This document shows, piece after piece, positions 11,216-23,746 of a DNA stretch of 64,000 bases. Numbering within the stretch: position 1 is the first letter of the stretch; the number at the start of each line of letters is the position of its first letter. The translations under genes were made by a program, and so were the position numbers. Source of the stretch: Ceratothoa steindachneri (Eukaryota; Arthropoda; Malacostraca; Isopoda; Cymothoidae); NCBI GenBank assembly GCA_963969495.1, contig OZ018319.1, positions 206,781,733-206,845,732 on the forward strand, read 5' to 3'. Under the pieces are notes generated by a model that was given only the letters and a program-made list of their open reading frames with translations, ran no database searches and was not told where the DNA came from.

Positions 11216-12049
11216 CTTAGGGGCTTTATTACATTCAGTTTGCTCCGAGTATTCCAATTCTTTGAACTTTTAAGCAGTATTTAACGCCAAATTGACAGTG
11301 GTAAAATAGAACTATAGAGAATTCTCCAATCTTACAGTTACTAAAATTGGTGAAGTACTGATGCCACGGACAAAACACTAAAATTATTAAATATAAGCTG
11401 GACTAATTGGCAGAAAATTTGACTATTCTCAAATCTAACATGAACTCTTAGAAAATCCTTTAAAAATGGTAAACGGACAAGATGTTTTATCTTCATTCAA
11501 GATCACCAGCGTTACGAATTTCAAGCATTCCAAATAATTAATTTTGCGAAAACTAAAGTTACGCTCTATTCCCTGTAATTTTATTATTACATAGAGTTGT
11601 TATACTGTTACTGATACCCTATTATCTATATGTGGACCTAAAAGAAACCTATTCTTTCCCAAGAATTTTAATTTACTCTGGGAAGAAGGAAACTAATTGC
11701 TAACATGAATTTTGCTTGTCAGTAAAAGCTTGTTAAGAAAGAATATCTTCTGCGCTATTTTCAACTAGACTCATTCTCTCGAAAAATCTACCCGATTTTA
11801 AAGAGTTTTTATTAGTAATTTTAATGAGCCTCGAGGTTGAATAGTTCAACTGGTTAATTGATTCGTGGGGAAAATATCTTGTGCTGGAATACTACAGAAC
11901 TGCTAAATTATGAAACCAAATCCAATGTTAACATTTAGATTAGTCAAATTTGAATTATAACTTGTAATTACTATCAATTAGCAATTACAATACTTTCACT
12001 ACTACTTTTAGAAAAGTGACCCTGAAGCTAAATGAAAGCGAAGAAGAAT
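11216..12049. other. AT-rich sequence without recognisable features
   Basis: No ORF of note, no repeat structure and no RNA gene were recognised between the satellite and the purine-rich tract. Confidence 0.5.
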
Positions 12050-12179
12050 CAAAATAGTAGTTGAAAAATTAGAGGAGAAAGAGAGGAAGCATCGGAGGAG
12101 AAGAAGAAGAATTGAGAGAGAGATGAAAAAGGATTAAAGAAGGAGTAACAACAAGGAGTAACAACAAGGAAAGAAGGTA
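12050..12179. repeat. Purine-rich low-complexity tract, left part
   Basis: The tract is made of gaagaa/gagaaag-type runs. It ends with three near-direct repeats of aaggagtaacaac at about 12139-12170, next to the 3' end of the inserted LINE. The same kind of purine-rich DNA resumes at 13322, so the LINE sits inside it. Confidence 0.7.
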
Positions 12180-13321
12180 CCCTAGGAGACCTTACGGTCC
12201 ATTCAAAGAGGGTACCTTTGGACTAGCAATCGAGCGGGCACAAGGCTGCTCAATTGTTTTGCGTCCCTAAACGGCCACTTTTCAAGACTTTGTCTAGTCT
12301 TGACTTGAACTGGTCAACAGATTCACTGTTGACAACTTCCACTGGAAGTGCATTCCACATACCGCAGATACTGTAAGTGAAAAAAAATTTCCACACAGAT
12401 TGCGGTTGTAACGCTTCAGTTCAAGTTTGAAGCCGTGATTGCGCGTTCTGTTCTCACTCAGTGTGAAAATATCCCGGTAGTCAACATTGTCGAACCCTCG
12501 AAGCATTTTGAAAACTTCGATGAGCTGACCACGCAGTCTACGGGTTTCCAGCGAGAACAGATCTAATTCCCTTAGTCTATCCTCATAACTTTTATGTCGG
12601 ATAGAGGGAATCAGCTTGGTTGCCCTGGCTTGTACGCGTTCCAATCTCGCGATGTCCTTTCGCAATGAAGGACTCCAAAATTGTACGGCATACTCCAGGT
12701 GCGGTCGGACAAGTGAGTTGTACAGGCACAGTACAATCTCCTGGTTCCGATAACCAAACTGGCGCTTAATATAGCCTAACATCCTTTGGGCCTTTTTCTC
12801 CGCCTCAATGCACTGTTTCGAGAACTTGAGGTAACTAGTGATTGTTACACCCAAGTCCTTCTCAGTGTCGGTGGATTCAATAGCAGTGGCCTTAAGGATA
12901 TACTGATATTGGGGGTTTCTGTGGCCGATATGCATCACTTTGCATTTCCCCACGTTAAAAGGCATTTGGCACGTGTCCGACCACTCCCCAATCTTCCCAA
13001 GATCTTCCTGCAGGCGGGCAGTATTTCCATCCTTTGCAACGTTCATACCAAGCTTGGTATCGTCGGCAAATTTGGAAATCTTGGCAACCATGTCACCGTC
13101 CATGTCGTTGACGTAGATGATAAATAGTAGTGGTCCCAGGACAGAACCTTGAGGCACCCCGCTAGTAACGGGCACTCACTCAGAAGACTCTCCATTCACC
13201 ACCACCCGTTGCCGTCTGCCACTTAGCCAGTTCTCGATCCAGCCGGCTACCTTTCCGTCTATGCCTAGCGCTCGCACTTTCCGGAGAAGGCGGCGGTGTG
13301 GTACCTTATCAAAGGCTTCCT
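12180..13321 (-). mobile_element. 5'-truncated CR1/L2-like LINE
   Basis: Read on the minus strand the element starts inside the RT domain at EAFDKVPHRRLL (about 13317) and runs to a 3' UTR that ends at about 12180 (ggtctcctagggtacc). It is followed by a short tandem tail (ttgttactcc repeats), as is usual for CR1-type elements, rather than poly(A). The upstream RT, the endonuclease and the 5' UTR are absent, the usual result of incomplete reverse transcription. It is better preserved than the LINE B family copies. Confidence 0.85.
12294..13321 (-). pseudogene. RT C-terminal half of a CR1/L2-like LINE
   Basis: The reading starts at EAFDKVPH (13317), so the first catalytic Asp region is lost to truncation. 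It continues WIENWLSGRRQRVVV and a TGA at about 13174-13176, where relatives usually have a Trp-like codon. It then reads on openly for 293 codons: VPQGSVLGPLLFIIYVNDM (motif B'), KFADDTKLG (catalytic FADD), KCKVMHIGH, EKDLGVTI (motif D/E), YNSLVRPHLEYAVQFWSP and an Arg-rich C-terminal region (RVQARATKLIP). This order is that of LINE reverse transcriptases annotated in arthropods as jockey-like. There is one internal stop and no other obvious frameshift. Confidence 0.85.
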
Positions 13322-13985
13322 GAGAATTAAGGAGAAGATACAAAATCGTAAGAAATGAATAAAAATTAAAGAAAAAGAAGCATCAAAGAAGATGAAGTAT
13401 GGAAAGAGAAGTAAAAGAATTAAGGTACATGAAAAGAATCAAAAGAGAAGAAATTATTAGGGTAAAAATGATAAAGAATAATAAGCAAAAATGACGAATC
13501 AAAGGTAAAGACGAAGAATCGTAAAAGAAAAATAAGAATCATCAAGGGAGAAGATGAAGAATCGAAAGAGAAGAACAGGAATCAAAAGAAAGGAATAATT
13601 AAAGAAGAAAAATGAAAAAAGACGAAACAAATGTGAAGACGTAGAAACGTAAAATAAGGAGACTCAAAGATGGAGAAGATGAAGAATCAAAAGAGAAGAA
13701 TAGGAATCAAACGAAAGGAATAATAATTAAAGAAAAAAAAGACGAATTAAATATGAATACGTAGAATCGTAAAATAAGAAGAATTAAAGAATAGGAAAAA
13801 TAAGAAACATTAAAAGAAAAGATGAAGAATCGAAAGAGAAGAGTAATCAAAAGAAAAGAATAATTAAATTATAAAAATAAAAAATAATCAGGTGAAGACA
13901 AAGAATGGAAAGAGAAGAAGAAGAAGAAGCAAAAGAGAAGTATACCTAAAGAAGAAAATTCAAATAAGAAGAAAAGACGACAACA
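13322..13985. repeat. Degenerate purine-rich minisatellite, units about 125-160 bp
   Basis: The block aagatgaag(a/t)atc recurs at about 13389, 13551, 13676 and 13819. Each is followed by similar text (gaaagagaagaa, ggaatcaaa, taattaaagaaa, gacgaa). Spacings of 162, 125 and 143 bp show a degenerate higher-order array, not just random purine richness. Confidence 0.65.
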
Positions 13986-14626
13986 ACACTGCCATCTCCG
14001 CGCCCGCTCCCATTCTAATTCCGCAACATTCATCCCCCAATTTGTGCTCTGCACGTGACGCGATCAAAGGGAGCGCGTGTTTACATCGCTGCCACAAAAC
14101 CGACCCACTCTCGCTCTCCGCTCTTCCATCATTCTTATCGCCCTACTCTCTCCCATTTTTCCCCTTCTTCATCTACTTCTCTCCTTCCTTTTCTTCCTTC
14201 TTCATTGCGATGGGGCTGTGGGGGAGTGGATGGGGGAAAGACTTAGATGAACTCTAAAATCTTGGGTTGTTTCCATTTATTGAGAGCCACGGTTTCAAGC
14301 GACGAGACTGAGCAAAAATAATGGAACAATTTACTAAATGAAGTGATTTAATTATAGATAAGAGCGACGGATCGTATGTACTGTTACGAGCATTATTGCA
14401 ATACCATAATAATTCAGTCTCATTTCCTCTGAGTTTCGCTCGTTGGTGCTCGGCCCCAAACTTGATTACGTTTACTTCATGGAAACAATTACGAAACGAA
14501 ACGAAATTCGGTGGAACGCAATGAAGAACCGATGTTATCTGAACTCCTGTAATTTTGGAGGCATCAAGTGTAAGCCAGAAGAGAGCGCGGGGCTGGCCAC
14601 TCGACAGGCTGATCTGATCTTAATGT

Positions 14627-14628
<2 letters not shown>
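13986..14628. other. Mixed sequence, GC-richer at 13986-14260, no recognised gene
   Basis: A pyrimidine-rich stretch (tctccttcctt and similar) at 14110-14210 abuts the purine-rich minisatellite. Open frames here (for example 13892-14257) arise from the low-complexity purine codons and show no domain. Confidence 0.4.
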
Positions 14629-14679
<51 letters not shown>

Positions 14680-14680
14680 G
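14629..14680. repeat. (GA)n microsatellite
   Basis: About 25 uninterrupted GA units, with one GACA interruption near the right end. Confidence 0.98.
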
Positions 14681-15764
14681 TGTATTCGGAGGACTTATTC
14701 CTTATATTATGGCGGTGTAAAAAAAATCACAAATTGACATCCGTTTAGGTCATTTCAAATGTTTATTCAGAGGCCATTCGGCAGCTGTGTATCGAAGTAA
14801 TCCTCTATGATTCCAAATCTTACAGAATATTACTTTCTTTTTTATTCGGCTTTATCATCTTTCTGTTTTTATTTCATTCTATCCCTCGAATCTTATCGAA
14901 GGCCGGAGTTTCATCCTTATTTAATACAGTCATAGTTGAAGCTGCTCAACTGTAAGAGAATGTTTGGCAGAACAATGACAAAATCATACAAGGCTAAGCA
15001 AAATAATTTAAATGCATTTTTTTTTACATTATTTCCATAAATAATAATGTATAAGGGTGACAAACAAATAATAAAAAGAGAACAGCATTTTTGAGAAGGT
15101 AATTTCACATGTAGATTGCGAAACTCGCGTTTGATTTACTGTTACCCACCATTATTAAGTAATCGAATCAGTCAATTTCCAAGTATGTATTCTATGTAAA
15201 ATGTATTATTTCAATTTCCTATTTATGTCATTTTCTTATATAAAAAATTCCAACTTAACTCAAATAATATAGATTATATTTCACTTTGCAAATATTTAGT
15301 GCATTCAAGAACAATTCTCAAGTAATGTTACATCCGCGGTTCGTTGACAGCGAAGCAGTAAGAATGACAACTAACTGACTTCTGATGTGAAGAAGAAATA
15401 TTAACTGTATTTTGGTGTCAAAGTTGGTGATCGTTATGAACATTCATATATGCCATTTGAGACGCAATAGCTCAGTCTCAGGATGTGCCAAAGGCTTTGT
15501 TCGTGGTCTCAATATTAGGAGTGACAATGGTTTGGAGGGAGCCGGTAGATCATTCAAAAGACTGCTACTTCTGCTTAACAGATACCACAGGAAAGATGAT
15601 TTCCTCGATTTCTTCTTTCTACCATTTAGCGAACATAATGCATTTTATTCTAATTTAAACCTATGTTCTAATAAGCTTGTCTCTTTCTTCCACAAGTCGT
15701 AAATGGAAGGGTAAGAAGGCTATTGCTTACCGAAATCGGTCTGCTCGTCGACCTTTTAGATCTC
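14681..15764. other. AT-rich sequence, one unrecognised 96-residue ORF
   Basis: An ORF at 15412-15702 (plus) reads MVSKLVIVMNIHICHLRRNS and onward for 96 codons with no domain that I recognise. It lies upstream of the FHQD-family remnant on the same strand, but I found no convincing match to that family's N-terminal Cys-rich region. Confidence 0.3.
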
Positions 15765-15973
15765 TTCATTAGCCTCCATCCGGAATACAGTCAATACCAT
15801 TGACAGCTCAGATGATCTTATTACAAAACATAAACTAAATGACCTGGTTCGTGATCTTTCACTCGCTAAACATCATAAAAGAACTACTGGCCTGTCATAT
15901 AAAGAATGGAATTTATTGGATGAAATGCCCGTGTAGCAATACTTAGAAAACGTCCATTGCCTTTGCGACAATA

Positions 15974-17342
15974 CAGGGTCCCTTCCCCAAAAGGGGCCTG
16001 CACACACATTTTATGATATATCCTTCATTCATTCACTAGTCACCATTAATTTGCAGGACATGACAGAAGCAAAGCCTGTGAACACAACTAGATCTCAATG
16101 GGAGCTACAACAAAGAATATATTGCATCAAACATTACTACAAGTCGGGCTGGTTCAAGAAAGTGCAGAACACCTTCGTGCATCAGTTCGAATGTGAAAAA
16201 GCCCCCCATCCCCAAGAGCAGAATTCAGCACTGAATGGACCACTTCGAGAGCTATGAGACAGTGGAGAGCCTTAATTCAGCCAGTGACAACCGTCGAAGC
16301 CTTCAGGACGCCCCAAGAAGCGTACAGCTGAGCTGGTCGAGAGCGTGAGGGAGTCACTTCAGCAGAGTCCTAAACGTTCCGTGCGCAAGCGAAGTCAGTA
16401 CCTCGTTATATCCCGCGAGACTTGCAGGAGAGTGCTAGTAATGGATATAAAGGCCTATCCATACAGAATACGACGAAGCAGACCCTTACACCTTCGGACA
16501 AGGAGCGGGGAAAGGCTATGGCAGTCAAGATACTGGAAAAGATTCAGGACAACCCAACTTTCCTTAACCTCAATTGGACCTCAAATGAAGCTCACTTCTA
16601 TCTTGAAGGAAAGGTAAACTCGAATTAAAATGTTTCTGGGGGACTTCCAGATCAAATGAGGTAGCCACCAAGCCCCGAAACTCCCCTAAGTGCACGGTAT
16701 GGACTGCAATCTCAGCCAGAGGCATCTTTGGACCATTTTTCTTCGAGGAATCTCGCGCGACAGTGACAATCGCCAAGAAGCGGTATGTTGAGGTTCCTCA
16801 ACACCTTCAATAGGAAGCTTCAGACCCTGTTCCCGTCGCTTATGGGGAAGTTCTGGTTCCAGCAAGATGCAACAAGCTCTCACGCCTCAAACCTGTCCCG
16901 AGATTGGCTCAAAGAGAACTTTGGTGGCCGTGTGATCAGTCTCACGACTGATTTTGAGTGGGCACCTCACAGCCCAGAATTTAGCCCCCCAGATTTCTTT
17001 CCCTGAGGCTACCTTAAAGACAGAGTGTAGGCAGGGAGACCCAGGGCCATTACGGAACTCAAGTAAGCCACCAGGGAGGAGATCAGAGCCATTACTCGGT
17101 TGGTCTGTAAGGACGTCATGGACAACTGTGTGCTGCGCCTCAAGAAATGCACAAAGCTAAATGGAGGTCATCTCAAACACGTGCTCTAGAATAAAGAAAA
17201 ATATTCCAAAGACTCTCATGTTTTGATAGGATGTTTATTGACACAATATCCTAGTTATCACCAAATTTTCATTCAATCCTTGCAGAAAATTAAGAAATGA
17301 GCCGTATCGAAAGTTGGGGCCCGTTACCTTTGGGTGACTCTG
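15974..17342 (+). mobile_element. DD41D-type Tc1/mariner-like transposon
   Basis: The 1369-bp element is flanked by TA on both sides (15972-15973 and 17343-17344). Its imperfect terminal inverted repeats are cagggtcccttccccaaaag at the left and, reverse-complemented at the right, cagagtcacccaaaggtaac; both then reach a gggcc block. Internal coding sequence matches an IS630-Tc1-mariner transposase. It sits inside FHQD-family copy III, whose blocks continue on the far side of the TA. Confidence 0.85.
16057..17160 (+). pseudogene. Mariner-like transposase, inactivated
   Basis: N-terminal helix-turn-helix region: QRIYCIKHYYKSGWFKKVQN (about 16105-16165). Then the linker ESVRESLQQSPKRSVRKRSQ and the DDE/D domain. 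The first catalytic position reads TSNEAHFYLEG (about 16578-16610); the usual Asp is Asn (AAT at 16584-16586). The second Asp is in FQQDATSSHA (GAT 16866-16868). The third is in PHSPEFSPPDFF (GAT 16992-16994). The gap between second and third is 41 residues, the signature of the DD41D group. Frameshifts (about 16250, 16620, 16770) and stops (for example TGA right after PPDFFP, TAG after GYLKDRV) make it dead. It would have cut and pasted the element at TA. Confidence 0.85.
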
Positions 17343-17925
17343 TATTACTAAACGGGAAACAATCTCTTTTATTCAATGATCACAGGGATATTTTGATGCC
17401 TTTGGACTGAACTATGAACCACATCAATTGTGTTTTGTATCAAAGTGGGACAGATTAGCAGAATCAGAACAATGCTCCCTGTTGAAATGGGCAGCATGAG
17501 ATTCAGTGACGGTAGAATCTAAAATTATTAATGAATCATTAGTGAAGAAAAAGAAGATAATTTTTCCGCTACTCTTCATAAAACTGGGCTTAATGAAATA
17601 GTTTTTCCAGGCGATGAATCGAGATAAAGCATTATTAATGTACCTCAAGAAGAAATTTCCCAAATTAAGAGAATCTATGATCGATGAATACATATTTGTG
17701 TGCCCTCAAATTAGTGAGCTAATTGACAATGGTATCAAACAATGATGGATAAAGTAGAGTTAGCATTATGCTGTGCATTTAAGGACCAGCATGTTGCTTT
17801 AATGGATGAACCTATCAAATCTTACCAATGTCTGGGTTGTAGCATATCACTCAACCTGAATTTTTTGCATTCGCAGGCTTCTTTCGACACTAAGACCAGG
17901 ATTGCGTGGAATCAATTCTCTTGAA

Positions 17926-20343
17926 CATTTTCCTGCTCTTCATAGAATAGCGCTCCTCTCGCAGTTTCGAAGCACTGAAGCGGGAATTTCTAGGCAATGA
18001 GCGATTAAACTAATCTAATAATACACAATCAAAGATCTCTTGACCTTGTTATGGCGAATTTAGCTCAAACTCATATGCTTCAGTTTTTTTCGGTAAAATA
18101 TTACACTTTCTCCTTCATACAGAAAGTGACTCAAAATTGCCATATGCTATGAAAATACTAATGAACTACAACAAACCTTGATCGCCTTTATACCGCGAGT
18201 AATCTAATGATGCCGGTTTTTTAAATACCCATCGTCATAATTTCAATGTAAAAAGAAAAAGACAGTATTACTATATTTTTAGCAACTCTTTTCAGTATAG
18301 AGATATAAAAGATGTTTAAAGGACATTGCATTAAGATGACTCAATAGACTATGTTTCGGGTACATGAGTCAGTTAAGTACACAAATAATTCAGTGCTATT
18401 AGGCACTGAGAACAATTAGAAAATTGCGCCCATCACAGAAAAATGGGCATTGGCAACATTCGGAAAAATTAAACTCTATAAATCTCAATGACCTGACATG
18501 ATGTATCCGAGGGAGCTTACAGGTTTTTTTGTTGTTTTTTAAATTACAAGGTTATTAGTAAATCTCTTGGAGAGGTAGTCATTATAGGACTGATTTTTCT
18601 GATATTCCAAATAAAGGAGCTCTCCCTACCATAGTGTATCCAACATTGGACTTCTGGCGTCTGGGCACGGGCTCAAGCACAGCAAGTGCAGATGTAAAAC
18701 TTTCACCAGAGGCACGAGCTAGCCTTCCATTAGTAGGAGGCTAGCTCGTGCCAGCGTAGTGCAATTAACTCTACACACATAATCAGGAACATAGATAATC
18801 ACAAAGCCACTATCATTCCTTTCCCGTCTTTACATCACAACATACCTACTCTCTGATTTGATATTTTATACTTCGTAATTAAATATCAGCTAAAATATTC
18901 GTTTTATATGTGTATGGAAAACACATGTTATGTGCAGACCATTTTAAGACGTAATCTTAAATTAGGTCTCTATTTATCCCTAAAGTTACTTTTCAAATTG
19001 GTCATATCTTTCCTTTTTTCAATTGTATATTATTATTTCTCTACTGTTTATTAATCAATTATTTGCGCTGATTCCCCAAATTTTATTATCTTTTCTTTAT
19101 CATTTAGCATTAAAAAAATGCATTGATTTTTATATTATTAGAAACCGCACTTTAAGATGATTTATATATTCTACAATTTATTTCTTTTCTGTTTAAGATT
19201 TTTTTTCTAGGATATAATTTTTAGCTTTCTTGAATATGGGTACGATGGGATGCAAATTTAGCTCGGATAGATTCGATTACGTGAGTTGGAATTATATTGG
19301 GACATAATATCGAGGAAGGTTCCAAATTCTGGATAGCGTACAGGCTACTTTTGGTGACTACGAAAGCCATGGGCTCCTCGTATGATATGTGGAAACTGTT
19401 AATCTACTCTAGAAAGATGGTTGACTGATGCAAGAAGGGCCATGCCAAAAATAAACTGCAGTTTACCCGTTTTCATTTACCCCATTTCCTCACTTTCTTT
19501 AAGTTTTCTATTCTTATAAATTTTTTACTATGATGCGCTCTCGTTGGTATTAAAGTTAGATAAAAAAATTAACTATAAGCAGAGTTAAACACAATTTTAT
19601 TTACCAAGTAGCTTCGTGACATTATCTAAATTAAGCTGAGATTTAAAAGGACCATAAATCAATCGTGTCTCTTTTTTTGTTGCCCTACGTCTGTCTGGGT
19701 GTAGCAGCCAAATACAGTTCTCCCATTCCACCCTTATTAGCTCAAACGGTAACTAATCATTTACTTAATGTTTCTTTATGCTGACATCATTCGTTACAGT
19801 TCTAAAATGATGTTATTAACAAACATCTTAATATGTGTGGTCATTAATCATTTGAAAATAGTCGTTGGGAAAAATCTAAAACCTTTTAAAACCTTGGACA
19901 CCCCTTTAAGGTTTTTTTTTTAATGTAAGTTCACAAATTTAAATGAAACTAATAAATCAACTTTTCCCGGAGAAAGAAAATATTGGTGTTATTTTTAGTG
20001 TTTACTTACGCCAAGTAAATTTTTTTTCATTCATTTGAGAAGGGATGGAGAATATTTGTGCGGATAGGCTGATAAACTCCGTGCGTTATTTTTATACAAC
20101 CAATATCTTTTTAATTTGAATATTTGAATATTTAATTTCGGGTTTTTCCTTTATGTATATGGCATCTAATATAAGCAACTATGTCGGTGTTCTCTTCAAG
20201 TGACTTCTGATGAATTTTGGGGAACTTATTCCAAAAGCAGAATATAAACCTAATCGAAAGACTCGAAAAAAAACAATTAACACTAAGTTTGCAGTCGTCT
20301 TCAATACAATAAAATATGTTACGAAGAAAATCAACTGCAAAAT
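17926..20343. other. AT-rich sequence with one perfect hairpin, otherwise featureless
   Basis: No ORF above background and no known domain. The only clear structure is the 15-bp hairpin at 18710-18752, listed separately. Confidence 0.5.
18710..18752. repeat. Perfect 15-bp inverted repeat (hairpin)
   Basis: The left arm ggcacgagctagcct (18711-18725) and right arm aggctagctcgtgcc (18738-18752) are exact reverse complements, separated by a 12-base loop. It is GC-rich compared with its surroundings. The flanks are not symmetric, so it is not obviously a MITE end. Function unknown. Confidence 0.8.
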
Positions 20344-20417
<74 letters not shown>

Positions 20418-20418
20418 A
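20344..20418. repeat. (AT)n microsatellite
   Basis: An (AT)n run with a few TAAAT/ATTTAT interruptions at its edges. Confidence 0.98.
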
Positions 20419-22564
<2,146 letters not shown>

Positions 22565-23204
22565 CACTGTGTAGCACGATTTTTGTCTTTGGCTAGCAAC
22601 CGTTATTTTCTATTTTCTTGTGACTACAATAAATGAAAAAATACTTTCATTTTTTTCAAACTTTGCTTTTGTGTTCAGGATAATGATATTTATATGAAAT
22701 TTACCTATTCCCTCTGGAAGGAAGTGGCGAATTTGAACTTTCATTTGCATAAAGTAGAAACAAAACGACATGATACAAAAATAGCATTTATTTATTCTAG
22801 AATTACATAAGTGAGACAATTAAAATATTAAAAATGAGTAATTTTCAGTGATTTTTGCTTATACTGCAAATTACTTTCACGAATCAGCCCTCAAATATAG
22901 TCTTCGTCAGATTTTCATTATACGATCCTTAATAGCGGCGTTGAAAGTCCAGTAAATCCTGATGAAAGCGCTCGCCATGCTCCTCGGAGTACGCTCCCAA
23001 GTTCTCCTTAAATTTATGAAGATGAGCGTCAAGAATATAGACTTTCTGTTTTTCATTCTGCAACCCATCTTGCCGTAATTTCTCCCCAAGTTCTCAACAA
23101 GCTCTGCATATTTTTCGGCTTTGGGATAACTTAGGAGGCCCAGAACCACTGCGATAAAGGTGTCCCACGCTGCTTTTGTCGTCCTAGTGAGATTCATGGG
23201 AAAC

Positions 23205-23217
23205 TCTTTGCACTCCA
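23205..23217. repeat. Target-site duplication of LINE C, 5' copy
   Basis: tctttgcactcca is repeated exactly at 30183-30195, directly after the poly(A) of LINE C. It is part of the FHQD coding sequence (minus strand, MECK codons). Confidence 0.95.
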
Positions 23218-23599
23218 CCCCGTAAGGGGCGCGGCGATTTGCCATCCTGGCCGCCGTGCTGACGGGACTCAGCACTCCGTCCGGCCCCAGCTTAGCCTCT
23301 CTTCCTTCCTTCAGATAGCCCGATTTCTCCCCTACCTCGATGCTTTTCATACAACCTCTCCCACAACATTCTCTGATCAGCCTCTAATTTCACAGGGTAG
23401 ATGCTGACCTTCTTCTCAAGCCAACCACCCCGGATCGGGGCTGGGGGGAGAGGGGACATTGTTCCCTAACCCCTCAGCTCCGGTTCGGGATGGGTTTTTT
23501 TAACAACCTGCTTCATCCCCACCCATACCTTCCTCACATCCCCTTTCCTCTCCTCTTCACATTCTATCAATTTTACGCCGTGTCCAAGGTGGAGCTGCC

Positions 23600-23710
23600 A
23601 TGCCGATGGACTGCCAGGCCACCAGGCGGGAGGGGTGGTCCCGAATGGCGGCGCCTGGCTCTGCCTGGCTTGTAAGCACCTCTCGCAGTGCGGGCAACTG
23701 CGAGAGGTGA
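23600..23710 (+). CDS. 36-codon upstream ORF of LINE C
   Basis: The ORF starts MPMDCQATRREGW and stops at TGA TGA (23708-23713). It has the same length, without indels, as the ORFs in B (1284) and D (31094). It is in frame with ORF1's ATG at 23747, 13 codons after the first stop. The last 11 codons overlap the hairpin at 23678-23708. Confidence 0.5.
   Translation: MPMDCQATRREGWSRMAAPGSAWLVSTSRSAGNCER
23678..23708 (+). promoter_or_regulatory. 5' UTR hairpin overlapping the end of the upstream ORF (LINE C)
   Basis: acctctcgcag (23678-23688) pairs perfectly with ctgcgagaggt (23698-23708) around a 9-base loop. LINE D has acctcttgcag and ctgcaagaggt (31172-31182 and 31192-31202), so the changed pair keeps its complement. 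LINE B keeps nine of the pairs. It may influence translation or RNA packaging; this is inference. Confidence 0.7.
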
Positions 23711-23746
23711 TGAGCTATTGCGTCCCGTATTAAAAAAAGGGTCACC

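Larger units (their letters stand above)
15765..17925 (+). pseudogene. FHQD-family copy III, decayed and interrupted by a mariner-like element
   Basis: This is a remnant of the multicopy arthropod protein family of unknown function also present at 22829-40313 and 46148-47272. Visible family blocks in order: HKLNDLVRDLSLAK then YKEWNLLDEMPV with a stop (15830-15930); after the mariner insertion, YFDAFGLNYEPHQ (about 17394-17432), KKIIFPLLFIKLGLMK (about 17550-17600), LKKKFPKLRESMIDEYIFVC (about 17645-17705, the family's FPxLSxxKxxxGIFVGPQI block) and GCSISLNLNFLHSQA (about 17838-17880). The stretch matching the LFIDSS block is degenerate, and the C-terminal GERFHQD block is lost. N-terminal Cys-rich sequence is not seen. 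There are several stops and frameshifts. Assignment rests on my memory of the family plus agreement with the other two copies. Confidence 0.65.

Noticed and set aside
13892..14257. 121-residue ORF with Lys/Arg-rich start
   Set aside because: The first half is low-complexity purine codons, the second half a pyrimidine-rich run; no domain.
22907..23350. 147-residue minus-strand ORF running from FHQD into LINE C's 5' UTR
   Set aside because: It is a chance fusion: residues after ECK toward the N-terminus come from the antisense of the LINE 5' UTR, and the C-terminal 50 residues are out of the family frame.
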